DNA of 64,000 nucleotides from an uncultured Porphyromonadaceae bacterium (GCA_947643665.1 CANRWW010000001.1:62001-126000); one strand, 5' to 3'. Positions 55,213 through 63,807 are shown, counted from the stretch's first letter. Notes: generated by a model from the letters alone, not told the origin. Translations and numbers: made by a program.

Positions 55213-55989
55213 ATGAAGAACTTCCTTCTTTGCTTCTTCCTGATAGTGGCTTCCTGTGCAGTTTACGCGCAGTCGCTCCAACAGGAACCTCAACCGGCCT
55301 TGGAAATCGAAATAGACGAGGATCCCGGCGACGTGGTCAACCCACGCGTTTGGGCGGACTCCACGTTACTGCACATTGATCCGGCATGCAATTACACTTA
55401 CCTTACAGACGAAGATTACCGTGAGGTTGCCGAGGAACTCGGCATAGAGACAGCCGTCATAAAGGCCGTGGTCGACATTGAGGCGGGGAAGAAGCATGAA
55501 GGATTCTGGAAACCGGGGAAACCGCTTATCAATTTTGATCTCTCCATGTACCGTAAGTATGCTCCGCGTCACGGGGTTTCGTTGTCAAAGGCCAAGAAAC
55601 GGAAACCGGTCATATTCTCAAGGCCGAATGTCAAGCGCTATGGCTCATATCAGGGTGGCCAGTATGCGCGTCTGGAGGCCGCATGCGAGATAGACAGCGT
55701 GAGCGCCATGGAGAGCGTGTTCTGGGGGATGTTCCAGATAGGCGGGTTCAACTGGCGCAAATGCGGTGTTGACAGCGTGGTTGACTTTGTCAGGATGATG
55801 AGTCGCTCGGAGCGCGACCAGCTTGAGCTTTTCGCCCGCTTCATCACCAACAGTGGGATGCTCGACGATCTCAAGAAGAAAAAATGGCTCTCTTTCGCCC
55901 TCAAGTACAACGGCCCCAAAGCCAAGTCGCGCGGCTACCATAAGCGCCTCGCCGCCGCCTACAAGCGGTACAGCAAAGAAGAGAAGTAA
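55213..55989 (+). CDS. Secreted N-acetylmuramidase-domain protein (DUF3380, endolysin-type)
   Basis: A 258-residue exported protein (signal peptide residues 1-20, ending VYAQ). The muramidase domain spans about 63-250: LGIETAVIKAVVDIEAGKKH holds the probable catalytic Glu90, then PLINFDLSMYRKY, SYQGGQYARLEAACEIDSVS, and WGMFQIGGFNWRKCGVDSV, which match the phage-endolysin family (WGxFQIMGxN). It should cleave the glycan strand of peptidoglycan. Phage relatives lack a signal peptide and sit in lysis cassettes; no phage genes surround this one, so it looks like a host wall-remodelling or competitor-targeting enzyme. In the second motif Glu is replaced by Asp (INFD). Confidence 0.82.
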   Translation: MKNFLLCFFLIVASCAVYAQSLQQEPQPALEIEIDEDPGDVVNPRVWADSTLLHIDPACNYTYLTDEDYREVAEELGIETAVIKAVVDIEAGKKHEGFWKPGKPLINFDLSMYRKYAPRHGVSLSKAKKRKPVIFSRPNVKRYGSYQGGQYARLEAACEIDSVSAMESVFWGMFQIGGFNWRKCGVDSVVDFVRMMSRSERDQLELFARFITNSGMLDDLKKKKWLSFALKYNGPKAKSRGYHKRLAAAYKRYSKEEK

Positions 55990-56150
55990 GAAGTCAGAAC
56001 AGGAGAAGTCAAGCAAGAATACCACTCTGATAATTAGGTGTTTACGATTCTGAGTCAGAGGAATCAGAGATATCAGAGGAATCAACTGACTAACCGACTA
56101 AACTTCTAAAAAAGGTATTCTTGCTTGACTTCTCCTGTTCTAACTTCTTA
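55987..56150. repeat. 37-bp inverted repeat enclosing ATCAGAGnn units (MITE-like)
   Basis: 55987-56023 and 56114-56150 are inverted copies with a single mismatch; the inner 28 bases (55996-56023 and 56114-56141) are perfect. Between them, 56054-56084 carries units GTCAGAGga, ATCAGAGat and ATCAGAGga, with 25 bases identical to the palindrome arm near 21267. The element lies exactly between the muramidase stop and the DUF4491 gene. Confidence 0.85.
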
Positions 56151-56182
56151 TTTCTATATTCTAACTTCTTATTTCTATATTT
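56141..56182. repeat. Tandem 21-bp repeat
   Basis: Two adjacent copies of TAACTTCTTATTTCTATAT plus TC or TT at the end. They overlap the right arm of the inverted repeat and end just before the DUF4491 start codon, so the copy number could affect the leader of that gene. Confidence 0.8.
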
Positions 56183-56184
56183 TC

Positions 56185-56475
56185 ATGTATTTCACAGGAC
56201 TTCTTCTCGGCATATCCACATTTCTTATCATCGGGCTTTTCCACCCCGTTGTGGTCAAATGTTATTATTATTTCGGCACCCGTTGCTGGTGGTGGTTTCT
56301 CATTCTGGGAATAGGCGGCCTTGTCGGTTCTCTGTTTGTGGAGCCTATCTTTCCGCAGACGCTTCTCGGTGTCTTCGCCTTCTCCTCATTCTGGACTATA
56401 AAGGAGATCTTCGAGCAGCGCGACCGCGTGGCCAAAGGTTGGTTTCCCGACAATCCAAACAGAAAAAGCAAATAA
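56185..56475 (+). CDS. DUF4491 family inner-membrane protein
   Basis: A 96-residue protein with three hydrophobic helices: FTGLLLGISTFLIIGLFHPV, then FGTRCWWWFLILGIGGLVGS and QTLLGVFAFSSFWTIKEIFE. It ends EQRDRVAKGWFPDNPNRK. This is the full DUF4491 pattern, a small conserved Bacteroidetes membrane protein of unknown function. An upstream in-frame extension to 56125 merely reads through the tandem repeat, so the ATG at 56185 is chosen. Confidence 0.9.
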   Translation: MYFTGLLLGISTFLIIGLFHPVVVKCYYYFGTRCWWWFLILGIGGLVGSLFVEPIFPQTLLGVFAFSSFWTIKEIFEQRDRVAKGWFPDNPNRKSK

Positions 56476-56637
56476 GCCCCCTCTCAGGAAGCGCAAAGTC
56501 TATGGCGGCATACCGAACGCATCAGCTCCGGCATGCCGCCATATCGGTTTGGGAATATGTTTTGTGAAGATAAAAGGTTTCAGTGATATGCCTTACCTCT
56601 TCTGCTCCGATTGTACCGATGCTTGAGAAATCCTGCT

Positions 56638-57066
56638 CTACGATGTTTGCGAAATTTCGCTCTGGTTTTCGATCGTTTCAAGCGCGTAGCATTGCATGAA
56701 AACATAATCACATATAGTGGTCACTGAGTTTGGTATGGTAATGGAGGTCAATGTGGTGCAACCGAAAAAGGCAAATTTGCCTATGGTAGTCATGGTATTG
56801 GGCATGGTTGCGGATGTAAGAGCCTTACAATACCAGAAAGCACGATCGTTGATTGCTGTCACATGGTTGGGGATACTTACGGATTTTCTTGCAGGAGGGC
56901 AACATATCAGTGTAGATGTATCTTTGTTATATACAATTCCGTCAATGGAGGCATAGTCATTGTTGTCACTGTAAACAATGATATCTGTCAGGGCACTCCC
57001 ATAGAAAGTAAGCTCGTTTATACCCGTCATGGAGCTGGGTATGGCAATGGATGTTAGGGATGTGCA
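56638..57066 (-). pseudogene. Remnant of a BspA-type leucine-rich repeat protein
   Basis: The frame encodes LRR_5 repeats: QSAFHDCTSLTSIAIPSSMT, GSALTDIIVYSDNNDYASID, IPNHVTAINDRAFWYCKALT, TMPNTMTTIGKFAFFGCTTL and SITIPNSVTTICDYVFMQCY. It is open upstream of the first ATG (57030) as far as a stop near 57078, without a start, and repeats are cut off at both ends. It abuts the broken secreted-protein fragment at 57068, whose frame it does not share. The 3' side 56570-56637 contains another open frame that may be the lost tail. Probably a deletion product. Confidence 0.75.
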
Positions 57067-57067
57067 A

Positions 57068-57492
57068 TCATGAAAAGCACTCTGTTTTTATCCGTCCCCG
57101 ATATTTCGCATTGCCGTATTTCACTTCGAACCGCTCGGCACAGGCGTTGGATTGCGCCGACATGTCCACTGTCACGCGGTACGCCTTGCCTGTTTCAAGA
57201 TGCAATGCGGTAGTTATGAGCCAGTCGTTCATCGGGGGCACGTTGTACCATCCCGAAGTGCCTTTCACACAGGGGATATATTCCCCTTCGTCCTGTCCCG
57301 GCTCCATCTGCCATTTTCCCTGTCCGTCAAGGCCGAGGATCGTATAGCCTCAAAGTCGTCGGCTTCGGTGAAGACGTGTGAGATGGGAGGCACCGCCGCT
57401 CCGTCGGCTGTAGTGTCGGCAGCCGTCCATGCTGCGGTCGCGGACAGGGCCGCTACCGAGCAGATACAGATTCCAGGTAAAGTCCTGTTCAT
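57068..57492 (-). pseudogene. Frameshifted N-terminal part of a secreted protein
   Basis: It starts MNRTLPGICICSVAALSATA, a signal peptide, and reads to TEADDFEA near 57350. There the frame must shift by one base to continue YTILGLDGQGKWQ, MEPGQDEGEYIPCVKGTSGW, PMNDWLITTALHLETGKAYR, a choice-of-anchor-type sandwich domain. The domain breaks off at KYGNAKY near 57110, and leucine-rich repeat sequence begins directly after in another frame. A -7 element TACATTTG remains at 57524-57531. One frameshift and one internal deletion explain the arrangement. Confidence 0.8.
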
Positions 57493-57593
57493 GTGATTGA
57501 ATGTTGATTTGATACTTTGCGGGCAAATGTATCGAATCAAACACACAATCGTGTTAATCCAGATTAAGAAATATCGCTCAGGCTTATGTATGG

Positions 57594-57635
57594 CAACGTG
57601 GCTATGTGCCATGATATTGGCACGTCGCCACGTTG
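57594..57635 (-). terminator. Palindrome, GGCGATGTG family (copy 5)
   Basis: CAACGTGGC (57594-57602) pairs with GCCACGTTG (57627-57635), and GTGCCA (57606-57611) with TGGCAC (57618-57623), leaving a small imperfect middle. It lies 44 bases after the stop of the lipoprotein at 57679. Confidence 0.75.
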
Positions 57636-57678
57636 TTGGTGTTGTATGATCTGTACCGGTGGACGATTGTCGCCGAGA

Positions 57679-59916
57679 TCAGCGAACGCGCTTCAGAAGT
57701 TTGCTCAACTTCCGGGTATCTGCGCCGTGATTGCCGGAACGTGACATCATATTCCAGAAATCTTCAGAAACACCCGTGAGAGCTGTCACGGTAAGACGGG
57801 CTTCCGGATCGTTCATGGACTCCGGATCATTTAGATCTATGTCTTCGATGGAAGAATCGTATGAAATCATGATTATGTTATCGCCGTAATAAGCGGCAAA
57901 GTCCTTGCATATTGAACCGTATTCCTCATAGGAATCTTCTTCGAGGACGGTGAAGGTCTTGGGTACCTTGTTGCGCAGAGTTGTGTAGTCGCCTTCCGAT
58001 CCATTGTAGCAGACCATGCCACCTTTTCCCATTCTGGAACTTTCCTCCACGACCATCACCATGGGTGCCGCTACGGACAGGCATGGGGTGAAACTCGGCA
58101 ATCCGGCCTCTTTCACGGGGTTGCTCACGTTTGTTTTGTAGTAAATCTTCATCAGCAATGGGATGCCAATATTCCCTGCGGATAAAGTGACATCAAGCAT
58201 TCCGAGATCAGAACTGTAATATTGTCCGGTTCCGTTCATGTCAAATATGTATGCGTTGCCGCTGCGTCGCACTGTAGTGTTCATGTTGCCCATAGATACA
58301 ACACTTTCGTCGTTGAATCCGGCCTGTATGTAGCAACCGTCGTAGGAGGTCTTGTCGGATTTGTAACCTGGAATCTGGAAAATGAATTCCTCCTCATCCG
58401 TTACGGTAAGAATGTCGGGAGCTATTATCACGCCGCTGTAACCGTCGTCCATGGCCGGGACGGGGAGCTGTCTTGTCTCACCGTTGGGCAGACTTATGTC
58501 CAGTATGCCACCCATTCCGGTCTGGGTATTGATGAAGATGTTACCAAGCGATGCGTCCCCGTTGCCGAGATTGACATCTATGGGATCAAGTTCGATTCCG
58601 TCGAAAGTTAGCACATGCACCTGCCCTTTTCCATGATACCCTTCGGGGGAATACAGGTTGAAATCTCCGTTCTGATCTGATTTCACCGTGGGGGTGGTGC
58701 GGTTGCCGTAAGTCATCCATATGGAACATACGTTGGAGCCGCCACCCTGATTCACGATCTGTCCGTATACCATGTCAAGGCGGGGCAGTATCATAGTAGG
58801 CAACTGGCGTTCTTCCCCCGGCGACAGCGGATCTACTGATATGGAGACGATGTTCTTGTATCGGCCATAAGCCTTGGAGTTGACTTTCGTCTCAAAACGC
58901 ACATCGGAAGGCACACGGCATTCATAGTATCCGTTGCCGTCGGTCTTCATGGAAATCTGGTTGATTGTTACGGTGATTCCCCTGATCGCCATGTTCATTT
59001 CGTTGCGCACATAACCATACACTTTGGCTTCCTCCTCGGGATCATCGAGGTTTACCCATGAGAAATGCTTCACTGTGCCCACATATACCCCGTCGCGTAA
59101 TTCTGCCACGCCTTCCTCTACCCATAAGCCTGTAGACTCGTTGAAGCTCCACAAGGGGATTGAAGCCGGTGTGCGGTCGGCCAGGCTTTCAGGCACTGGG
59201 AATGTCAGGGTAGCTTCATTTGTCCCGTCAAGCTGCAGGGGATTGCCCGACATGTCGGTAAGGTTCACCGCTGTCATGCCATAGCTCAACAGCATGGACT
59301 GTGCCCCGTCGGTGCGCACTCCCGCCATGTCGCCTCCAGGCATCATCTCGGCGAAATCCTCTGCGTCGGGGTCCAGGTACACCATCTCCGCTTTCACGGT
59401 GCCGTCATACCTCTCTCCGGTGGTCTTGTTGACGTATGAACCTGCGGGGAGGTCTACCGTGAAGTCGGATACGTTGAGGCGGGTTGCGGATGAAGAATTG
59501 AAAGATGCGGATGTTGCTATGGTGCGATCTGTCTTTGGGATCATCACCACAGTCCAGTCCGGGGTGTTTTCCCAACGTAGCGAACGGACTACGCTGAAAT
59601 ACCCGTCTTTTTCGAATCGTGCCACCAGACGGCAGTCAACGACATTCGATGAGGTGAACTCGAATCCGCCGGCCATGTTGGAATAGACCGTAGCCGTGCC
59701 CGAGGTGACTTTCACGCCTTGCAACGGATTTCCGTCGGCATCGGTCACCACGCCCTGCAGATATGTATCGAACATCTCGCCAACGTCGGGCGTCTGATCT
59801 CCTCCGCCATTGCCGCCACCTTCGCCGGAAAGGAGAATCTCGTTTTCGCCGCACGCACCCAGCATGAGCAATGCCGCCAATGCCGTGGCTTTGAAAGAAA
59901 TAAGTTTTATGTTCAT
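57679..59916 (-). CDS. Large lipoprotein with carboxypeptidase-regulatory-like modules
   Basis: A 745-residue lipoprotein (signal FKATALAALLMLGAC, lipid Cys at about 22, then GENEILLSGEGGG). Residues about 45-120 are a carboxypeptidase-regulatory-like fold (LQGVVTDADGNPLQGVKVTS, GGFEFTSSNVVDCRLVARFE). Residues 125-300 include FTVDLPAGSYVNKTTGERYD, TLTFPVPESLADRTPASIPL and STGLWVEEGVAELRDGVYVG, resembling the region that follows such a domain in CILP/FAM171-like proteins. A second regulatory-type module follows (VYGYVRNEMNMAIRGITVTI). No enzyme motif. ATG 59916 is chosen because the longer reading lacks a proper signal. Last gene of a four-gene operon. Confidence 0.75.
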   Translation of the reverse strand: MNIKLISFKATALAALLMLGACGENEILLSGEGGGNGGGDQTPDVGEMFDTYLQGVVTDADGNPLQGVKVTSGTATVYSNMAGGFEFTSSNVVDCRLVARFEKDGYFSVVRSLRWENTPDWTVVMIPKTDRTIATSASFNSSSATRLNVSDFTVDLPAGSYVNKTTGERYDGTVKAEMVYLDPDAEDFAEMMPGGDMAGVRTDGAQSMLLSYGMTAVNLTDMSGNPLQLDGTNEATLTFPVPESLADRTPASIPLWSFNESTGLWVEEGVAELRDGVYVGTVKHFSWVNLDDPEEEAKVYGYVRNEMNMAIRGITVTINQISMKTDGNGYYECRVPSDVRFETKVNSKAYGRYKNIVSISVDPLSPGEERQLPTMILPRLDMVYGQIVNQGGGSNVCSIWMTYGNRTTPTVKSDQNGDFNLYSPEGYHGKGQVHVLTFDGIELDPIDVNLGNGDASLGNIFINTQTGMGGILDISLPNGETRQLPVPAMDDGYSGVIIAPDILTVTDEEEFIFQIPGYKSDKTSYDGCYIQAGFNDESVVSMGNMNTTVRRSGNAYIFDMNGTGQYYSSDLGMLDVTLSAGNIGIPLLMKIYYKTNVSNPVKEAGLPSFTPCLSVAAPMVMVVEESSRMGKGGMVCYNGSEGDYTTLRNKVPKTFTVLEEDSYEEYGSICKDFAAYYGDNIIMISYDSSIEDIDLNDPESMNDPEARLTVTALTGVSEDFWNMMSRSGNHGADTRKLSKLLKRVR

Positions 59917-59973
59917 TTCTGTGTTTATTTGTATTGTTTTTACGTTCGTTCTTAAAAATTGTACGAGCATTGA

Positions 59974-62559
59974 CTATTCGTAATCAATAACGGGGCGTAC
60001 TGCATGTCCCGCATAACGGGCATAGGAAGTGTAGTCCCAATCTCCGGGGGTGAAGTCTATACGATAGGCATTCGTGCGTTTTAAACTATTTAATGTACCC
60101 GACCAATAATAGCCGCATCCGGAATCAAAGATCTCATTGCCGAAACGATAGCCGGTGACGGGTAGGAAGATGCTGTTGCCATTGGGGCCGGTCACCTGAT
60201 ACCCGGGAACGTCATTCAAGGTTGTCCATTCCCATTCGCATTCATTAACAAGTTCGGAAATCTCGGCTTCCGTGGGCATTCGCCATTGCATGTGCCAGCG
60301 TGCACGTGCAATGTCACTGGCCGTTCCGCTTATGTTTGCCGGCGGGTTGGGACCTCCGTAAAGCGGGGAATCCCATGCGCCGCTCGCGTTCATTACGTCG
60401 GCAGAGGTTTCAGTTCCCGTGGGGTCTGCCCATCCGAAAAGTCCCCCGACCTGATGCGGCATCGTGGCGCCGACATTTCGGTCAGCCCAGAATACAGAAA
60501 GACCCAGATCTACGGCATAACCGGGTGGTTCGGTGGTTGTGAACTCCTGCATTTCGCCGTAATATACTTCTCCGTCACGTATCAGACAGGCTCGGTAGCC
60601 ATAAGTGGTGCCGGCTTCCAATTGCGACAATGCTACGGAAAACGCACCGTTGGTTGTCCGGTTCGCTTCCACCCATGTGGCATTGTTTATATTCATCTCG
60701 GGATTCACCTCCTTGGAGTACACGAACCCGACTTTGGTCTGGTTGCCCCCCTCAATGGCATCGCAATAGCCGCGTATGACAGCCGTCTTGCTCTCTATGC
60801 TTTCCGCAGACCATGTCTCAAGCTTCATGTCAAGCTCCACTTCCGCCGTAGGAGTTGCCTCTATATATTTGTCAAACAGTTTTATTACCGGTTTAAGGGT
60901 GTATTTTTTCAGCGGCTTCAAGCCGTTGAAGTCTTCCTCCATGTCCATTTCACCGGTGAGCCAGAATTGCTCATCCATCATGCTGCGGTGTACCAGGGAG
61001 TTTTCCTCGTCAAAGATCCCGAAGCCGACATTCTGGGGGAAAAGCACCGCCTCCTTGGCCATTGAGGTTGCCGTTATCGATCCCTTAATATTTCCGGGTT
61101 CCCATTTCACAGGGTCGAAATCGGGGAACATTTTCAGCTTCAGTTGCCATGGCAAGGATGCATCAAAACTTGCGATCTGTACTTTTGGCGTATGGACTCC
61201 GTACCCCATGACGCATAGGGCTTCTATTGATGTCTCGGCACCGAGCCCGGCTTCAAAATATGAATCCTTAAACATCTCATAGGGATTCTTCGCGTCCAAA
61301 TTCATCCTGGCATTTATGCTCATCCGCAGTCCGGGCTTGGTAATTAATCCTACCTCAAGATATGGTATCGTGCCGAAAAGGTTGTTTGTGGCGAATCCAA
61401 GCAGGGCTATGGCACCTAAGGTAATGTTGCAATTGCAGTTGATACTGTTGTCAATAGACCACCCTGCATTCTTCGAATTCTTCGGAGTTGTGGAGTTGTA
61501 ATGCCAGGAATTATCTTCATATGTCACCTCGCTTATAGGTAGTGCGATGGTTTTGCTCCAGTTGAACCCTCCGATTTCGATGCTCCCGTCCAAAGATGCG
61601 TAAGGGCCAATGCGGACTTCTATCATAAATGGTGTATCCGGAATAGGTGCCCTGTATGGCAGTCCGGGAAAACATATTTGTGCGTCTCCGTTATGTTCCA
61701 GACCGTTCCATTTGCCCTTTGCCTTTAAGGAGGCACCCATTTCTATCATAGGGGAAGCCTTTACCGAGAAATACCAGTCTCCGTGTGGTCTCTTGACCAG
61801 ACCGGTAGTCACTGTGAGGTTGTATGATGCCGATACGCTTCCTGAGAGGTTTTTGACATCTATTGTTCCGGTGCCTCCCAATGACAACGTGAAGCTGTTC
61901 CTTGCCCGGCGTATTTTCCTGGGTTGAAGTCCTCGGTCGGGATTCAGTTCTGCCAGACTGTCGGGAAGCTGGTAAGTGTCAATCCATTCTGTACGCGACA
62001 CGTTCATCACCTGCTCGTAGATGTCATCAAGATCCATCTCTCCCATGGTAATGACGTATCTGCCGTTTTCCAAGGCGACCTCTTCCACTTTTCCGGAATA
62101 GCCGTAGGGGAAGCGCTCTGTGAATTCGTTGTAGAATAGGATATCCCCTTTCTTGGGATTCCATACGGAGGAGATTCCCGAGGTGAAAGTGATTGTATTG
62201 TCCTCATATCCTTCCACCAATGGCTCCCATGCGGAGGTCATGTGTATCACTTGTGGCTTGTAGATGGTAGGAAGCGCCTGAAATCCGACGCTATCTACCT
62301 GTGCCAGCGGGAACACATACGCGCTGTCCGGCGTGTAGACCACCTGTGAATGCCATTGGGGATGTTCCACGCTGTCGGTATCGAATTTGGAAAAACCGAT
62401 GCTGTCAATCTCCGTGTCAAGAAAGGGGGTGATTTTTCCTCCGCTTTGGTAGACTATGAAGAATGTTTCTTTCGCATCGGCATTCTCGGTGGCGCACAGA
62501 CTGAGCGCTGACAGACACACTGCAGCGACAAGCATCAGGCAATGCGAGATCTTTCTCAT
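59974..62559 (-). CDS. Large secreted protein with C-terminal FSMP/DUF1566-like domain
   Basis: An 861-residue exported protein (signal CLMLVAAVCLSALSLCATE). The N-terminal 100 residues have two copies of a DSIGF/DSVGF segment (TEIDSIGFSKFDTDS; AQVDSVGFQALPTI). The middle is long, beta-rich and unrecognised, with few motifs beyond FTLSLGGTGTIDVKNLSGSV. About residues 615-690 form a fibronectin-III-like module (LEAGTTYGYRACLIRDGEVY). The last 165 residues (YAVDLGLSVFWADRNVGATM, WRMPTEAEISELVNECEWEW, GYQVTGPNGNSIFLPVTGYR) match the Fibrobacter major paralogous/DUF1566-like surface domain, a C-type-lectin-related fold. Its ATG overlaps the preceding stop by 4 bases (ATGA). Confidence 0.75.
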   Translation of the reverse strand: MRKISHCLMLVAAVCLSALSLCATENADAKETFFIVYQSGGKITPFLDTEIDSIGFSKFDTDSVEHPQWHSQVVYTPDSAYVFPLAQVDSVGFQALPTIYKPQVIHMTSAWEPLVEGYEDNTITFTSGISSVWNPKKGDILFYNEFTERFPYGYSGKVEEVALENGRYVITMGEMDLDDIYEQVMNVSRTEWIDTYQLPDSLAELNPDRGLQPRKIRRARNSFTLSLGGTGTIDVKNLSGSVSASYNLTVTTGLVKRPHGDWYFSVKASPMIEMGASLKAKGKWNGLEHNGDAQICFPGLPYRAPIPDTPFMIEVRIGPYASLDGSIEIGGFNWSKTIALPISEVTYEDNSWHYNSTTPKNSKNAGWSIDNSINCNCNITLGAIALLGFATNNLFGTIPYLEVGLITKPGLRMSINARMNLDAKNPYEMFKDSYFEAGLGAETSIEALCVMGYGVHTPKVQIASFDASLPWQLKLKMFPDFDPVKWEPGNIKGSITATSMAKEAVLFPQNVGFGIFDEENSLVHRSMMDEQFWLTGEMDMEEDFNGLKPLKKYTLKPVIKLFDKYIEATPTAEVELDMKLETWSAESIESKTAVIRGYCDAIEGGNQTKVGFVYSKEVNPEMNINNATWVEANRTTNGAFSVALSQLEAGTTYGYRACLIRDGEVYYGEMQEFTTTEPPGYAVDLGLSVFWADRNVGATMPHQVGGLFGWADPTGTETSADVMNASGAWDSPLYGGPNPPANISGTASDIARARWHMQWRMPTEAEISELVNECEWEWTTLNDVPGYQVTGPNGNSIFLPVTGYRFGNEIFDSGCGYYWSGTLNSLKRTNAYRIDFTPGDWDYTSYARYAGHAVRPVIDYE

Positions 62560-63047
62560 TTCTTCAGGATTTTATATGACACACTGCCGATCTTGACAAG
62601 GTATACACCATCAGTAAGACTGCTTGCCCCGAAGTTCGCGTTTCCATTGTCATCGGCCTTTATGGTTGCCAACAAGATTCCATCCACATCGAATAGCTCC
62701 ACCAATGCATACGGATCGCACCCTACCACATGTAATGTCCCATTGGAAAGAAACGTCGCATTACATATGTTTGTCGTTGGCATATCAACGCCTGCGACGG
62801 GAATATCCCCGTATGAGAAGGTCTTTACATCTTTCCGGAGAAGGCTTATTTCAGTGGTAGCCGTTGTAAGCACAAGCTTGTCTCCAGAGAATGTAATCCT
62901 CGGGGTTTGGTCTAGTGGATAAGCCAGTTCGCGCCCGTCGACGGTGGTTACCGTCAGCCCCATTTTCAGTATCGTATCCTGCGCGAGGAGATCTGTTACG
63001 GGAACTGCCAGCAGCAATGCTAGTGGTAATAGTATTTTCCGTATCAT
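62556..63047 (-). CDS. Small secreted protein with T9SS-like C-terminal tail
   Basis: A 163-residue exported protein (signal KILLPLALLLAVPVTDLLAQ). The first half has the VTTVDGRELAYPLDQTPRIT and GDKLVLTTATTEISLLRKDV pattern, similar to the DSIGF modules of the next gene. The second half, LHVVGCDPYALVELFDVDGI then SLTDGVYLVKIGSVSYKILK, is essentially a C-terminal sorting domain on its own. It may deliver a short beta-module to the surface or partner with the 861-residue protein. It overlaps both neighbours (TGATG at its start, ATGA at its end). ATG 63047 is preferred because the upstream extension runs inside the barrel gene. Confidence 0.75.
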   Translation of the reverse strand: MIRKILLPLALLLAVPVTDLLAQDTILKMGLTVTTVDGRELAYPLDQTPRITFSGDKLVLTTATTEISLLRKDVKTFSYGDIPVAGVDMPTTNICNATFLSNGTLHVVGCDPYALVELFDVDGILLATIKADDNGNANFGASSLTDGVYLVKIGSVSYKILKK

Positions 63048-63745
63048 CAGAATCGGAATGTTATGTAGGCTCTGCAACCGTGGAATTTGGTCTTGACTTT
63101 GTCGGAGCTTGATCGCTCTTCCATTTCCTCATCTTCCATGTAGGTGCCATCATCGCCCCCTCCAAAGTCGTCGAGGGAGAAATAGCTCTTGTATTTCGAG
63201 GAACCGAAGCGGGCTTCTATGCCGGCGCCGATGAATTTCCATGACACGCTTGCGCCACCCACGAAAAAGTTGCCGAATCCGGCTTGAAATTCATCCCCGT
63301 TGTAGAAACCGGAGAAAGATGGAGCGTAGCGGAAGTAGGCATGCAGCTCGGAATTACGGTGGATGTTGAAATTGATGGACGGACCTACCTGCAAGGAGAC
63401 CTCAACCTCGTGCATGGTGGTCTTATCCGGATACTCCGGGTAAGCTGGGTCGATATATGTCACTTTGTAATTGGCGTAGTTGATGTCTGTCCATACCGCA
63501 TCTATTCCGAAACGAAGTCGGTGTGCGATCGGCTTGTGGAGGAAATAGGTGGTACCTTTTGTAAAGTTGACCCCTATGTTGCTCTTAAGTTCCGGCATAC
63601 CTTCCTGTGTGAGTTTGGAATAGGAGAATCCGATGTTTGTGAACTTGTTTCTGGCAGGCATGTCTTCTTGGTCGGAAGCGAAGCCTGAAATGCTTAGTGC
63701 CATGACCATCAGTGCCACAGCCCATGTGCGGGCATGAAATTCCAT
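63047..63745 (-). CDS. Predicted outer-membrane beta-barrel protein
   Basis: A 232-residue exported protein (signal WAVALMVMALSISGFAS). Alternating hydrophobic and polar strands are visible: KSNIGVNFTKGTTYFLHKPI, HRLRFGIDAVWTDINYANYK, HEVEVSLQVGPSINFNIHRN, ELHAYFRYAPSFSGFYNGDE, FFVGGASVSWKFIGAGIEAR. The C terminus GCRAYITFRF has the terminal Phe of outer-membrane barrels. A periplasmic or loop segment rich in Asp and Glu (GGGDDGTYMEDEEMEER) precedes the last strand. First gene of the four-gene operon; its stop overlaps the next ATG by one base. Confidence 0.8.
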   Translation of the reverse strand: MEFHARTWAVALMVMALSISGFASDQEDMPARNKFTNIGFSYSKLTQEGMPELKSNIGVNFTKGTTYFLHKPIAHRLRFGIDAVWTDINYANYKVTYIDPAYPEYPDKTTMHEVEVSLQVGPSINFNIHRNSELHAYFRYAPSFSGFYNGDEFQAGFGNFFVGGASVSWKFIGAGIEARFGSSKYKSYFSLDDFGGGDDGTYMEDEEMEERSSSDKVKTKFHGCRAYITFRF

Positions 63746-63807
63746 TATTTCTTTATGTGATTAAATTAATTGAGTGCTATTCAACTGCTAAGTGTGCTGA
63801 TGTGTGG

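Noticed and set aside
56125..56184. Upstream extension of the DUF4491 gene
   Set aside because: The added residues simply translate the 21-bp tandem repeat; the family begins at MYFTGLL.
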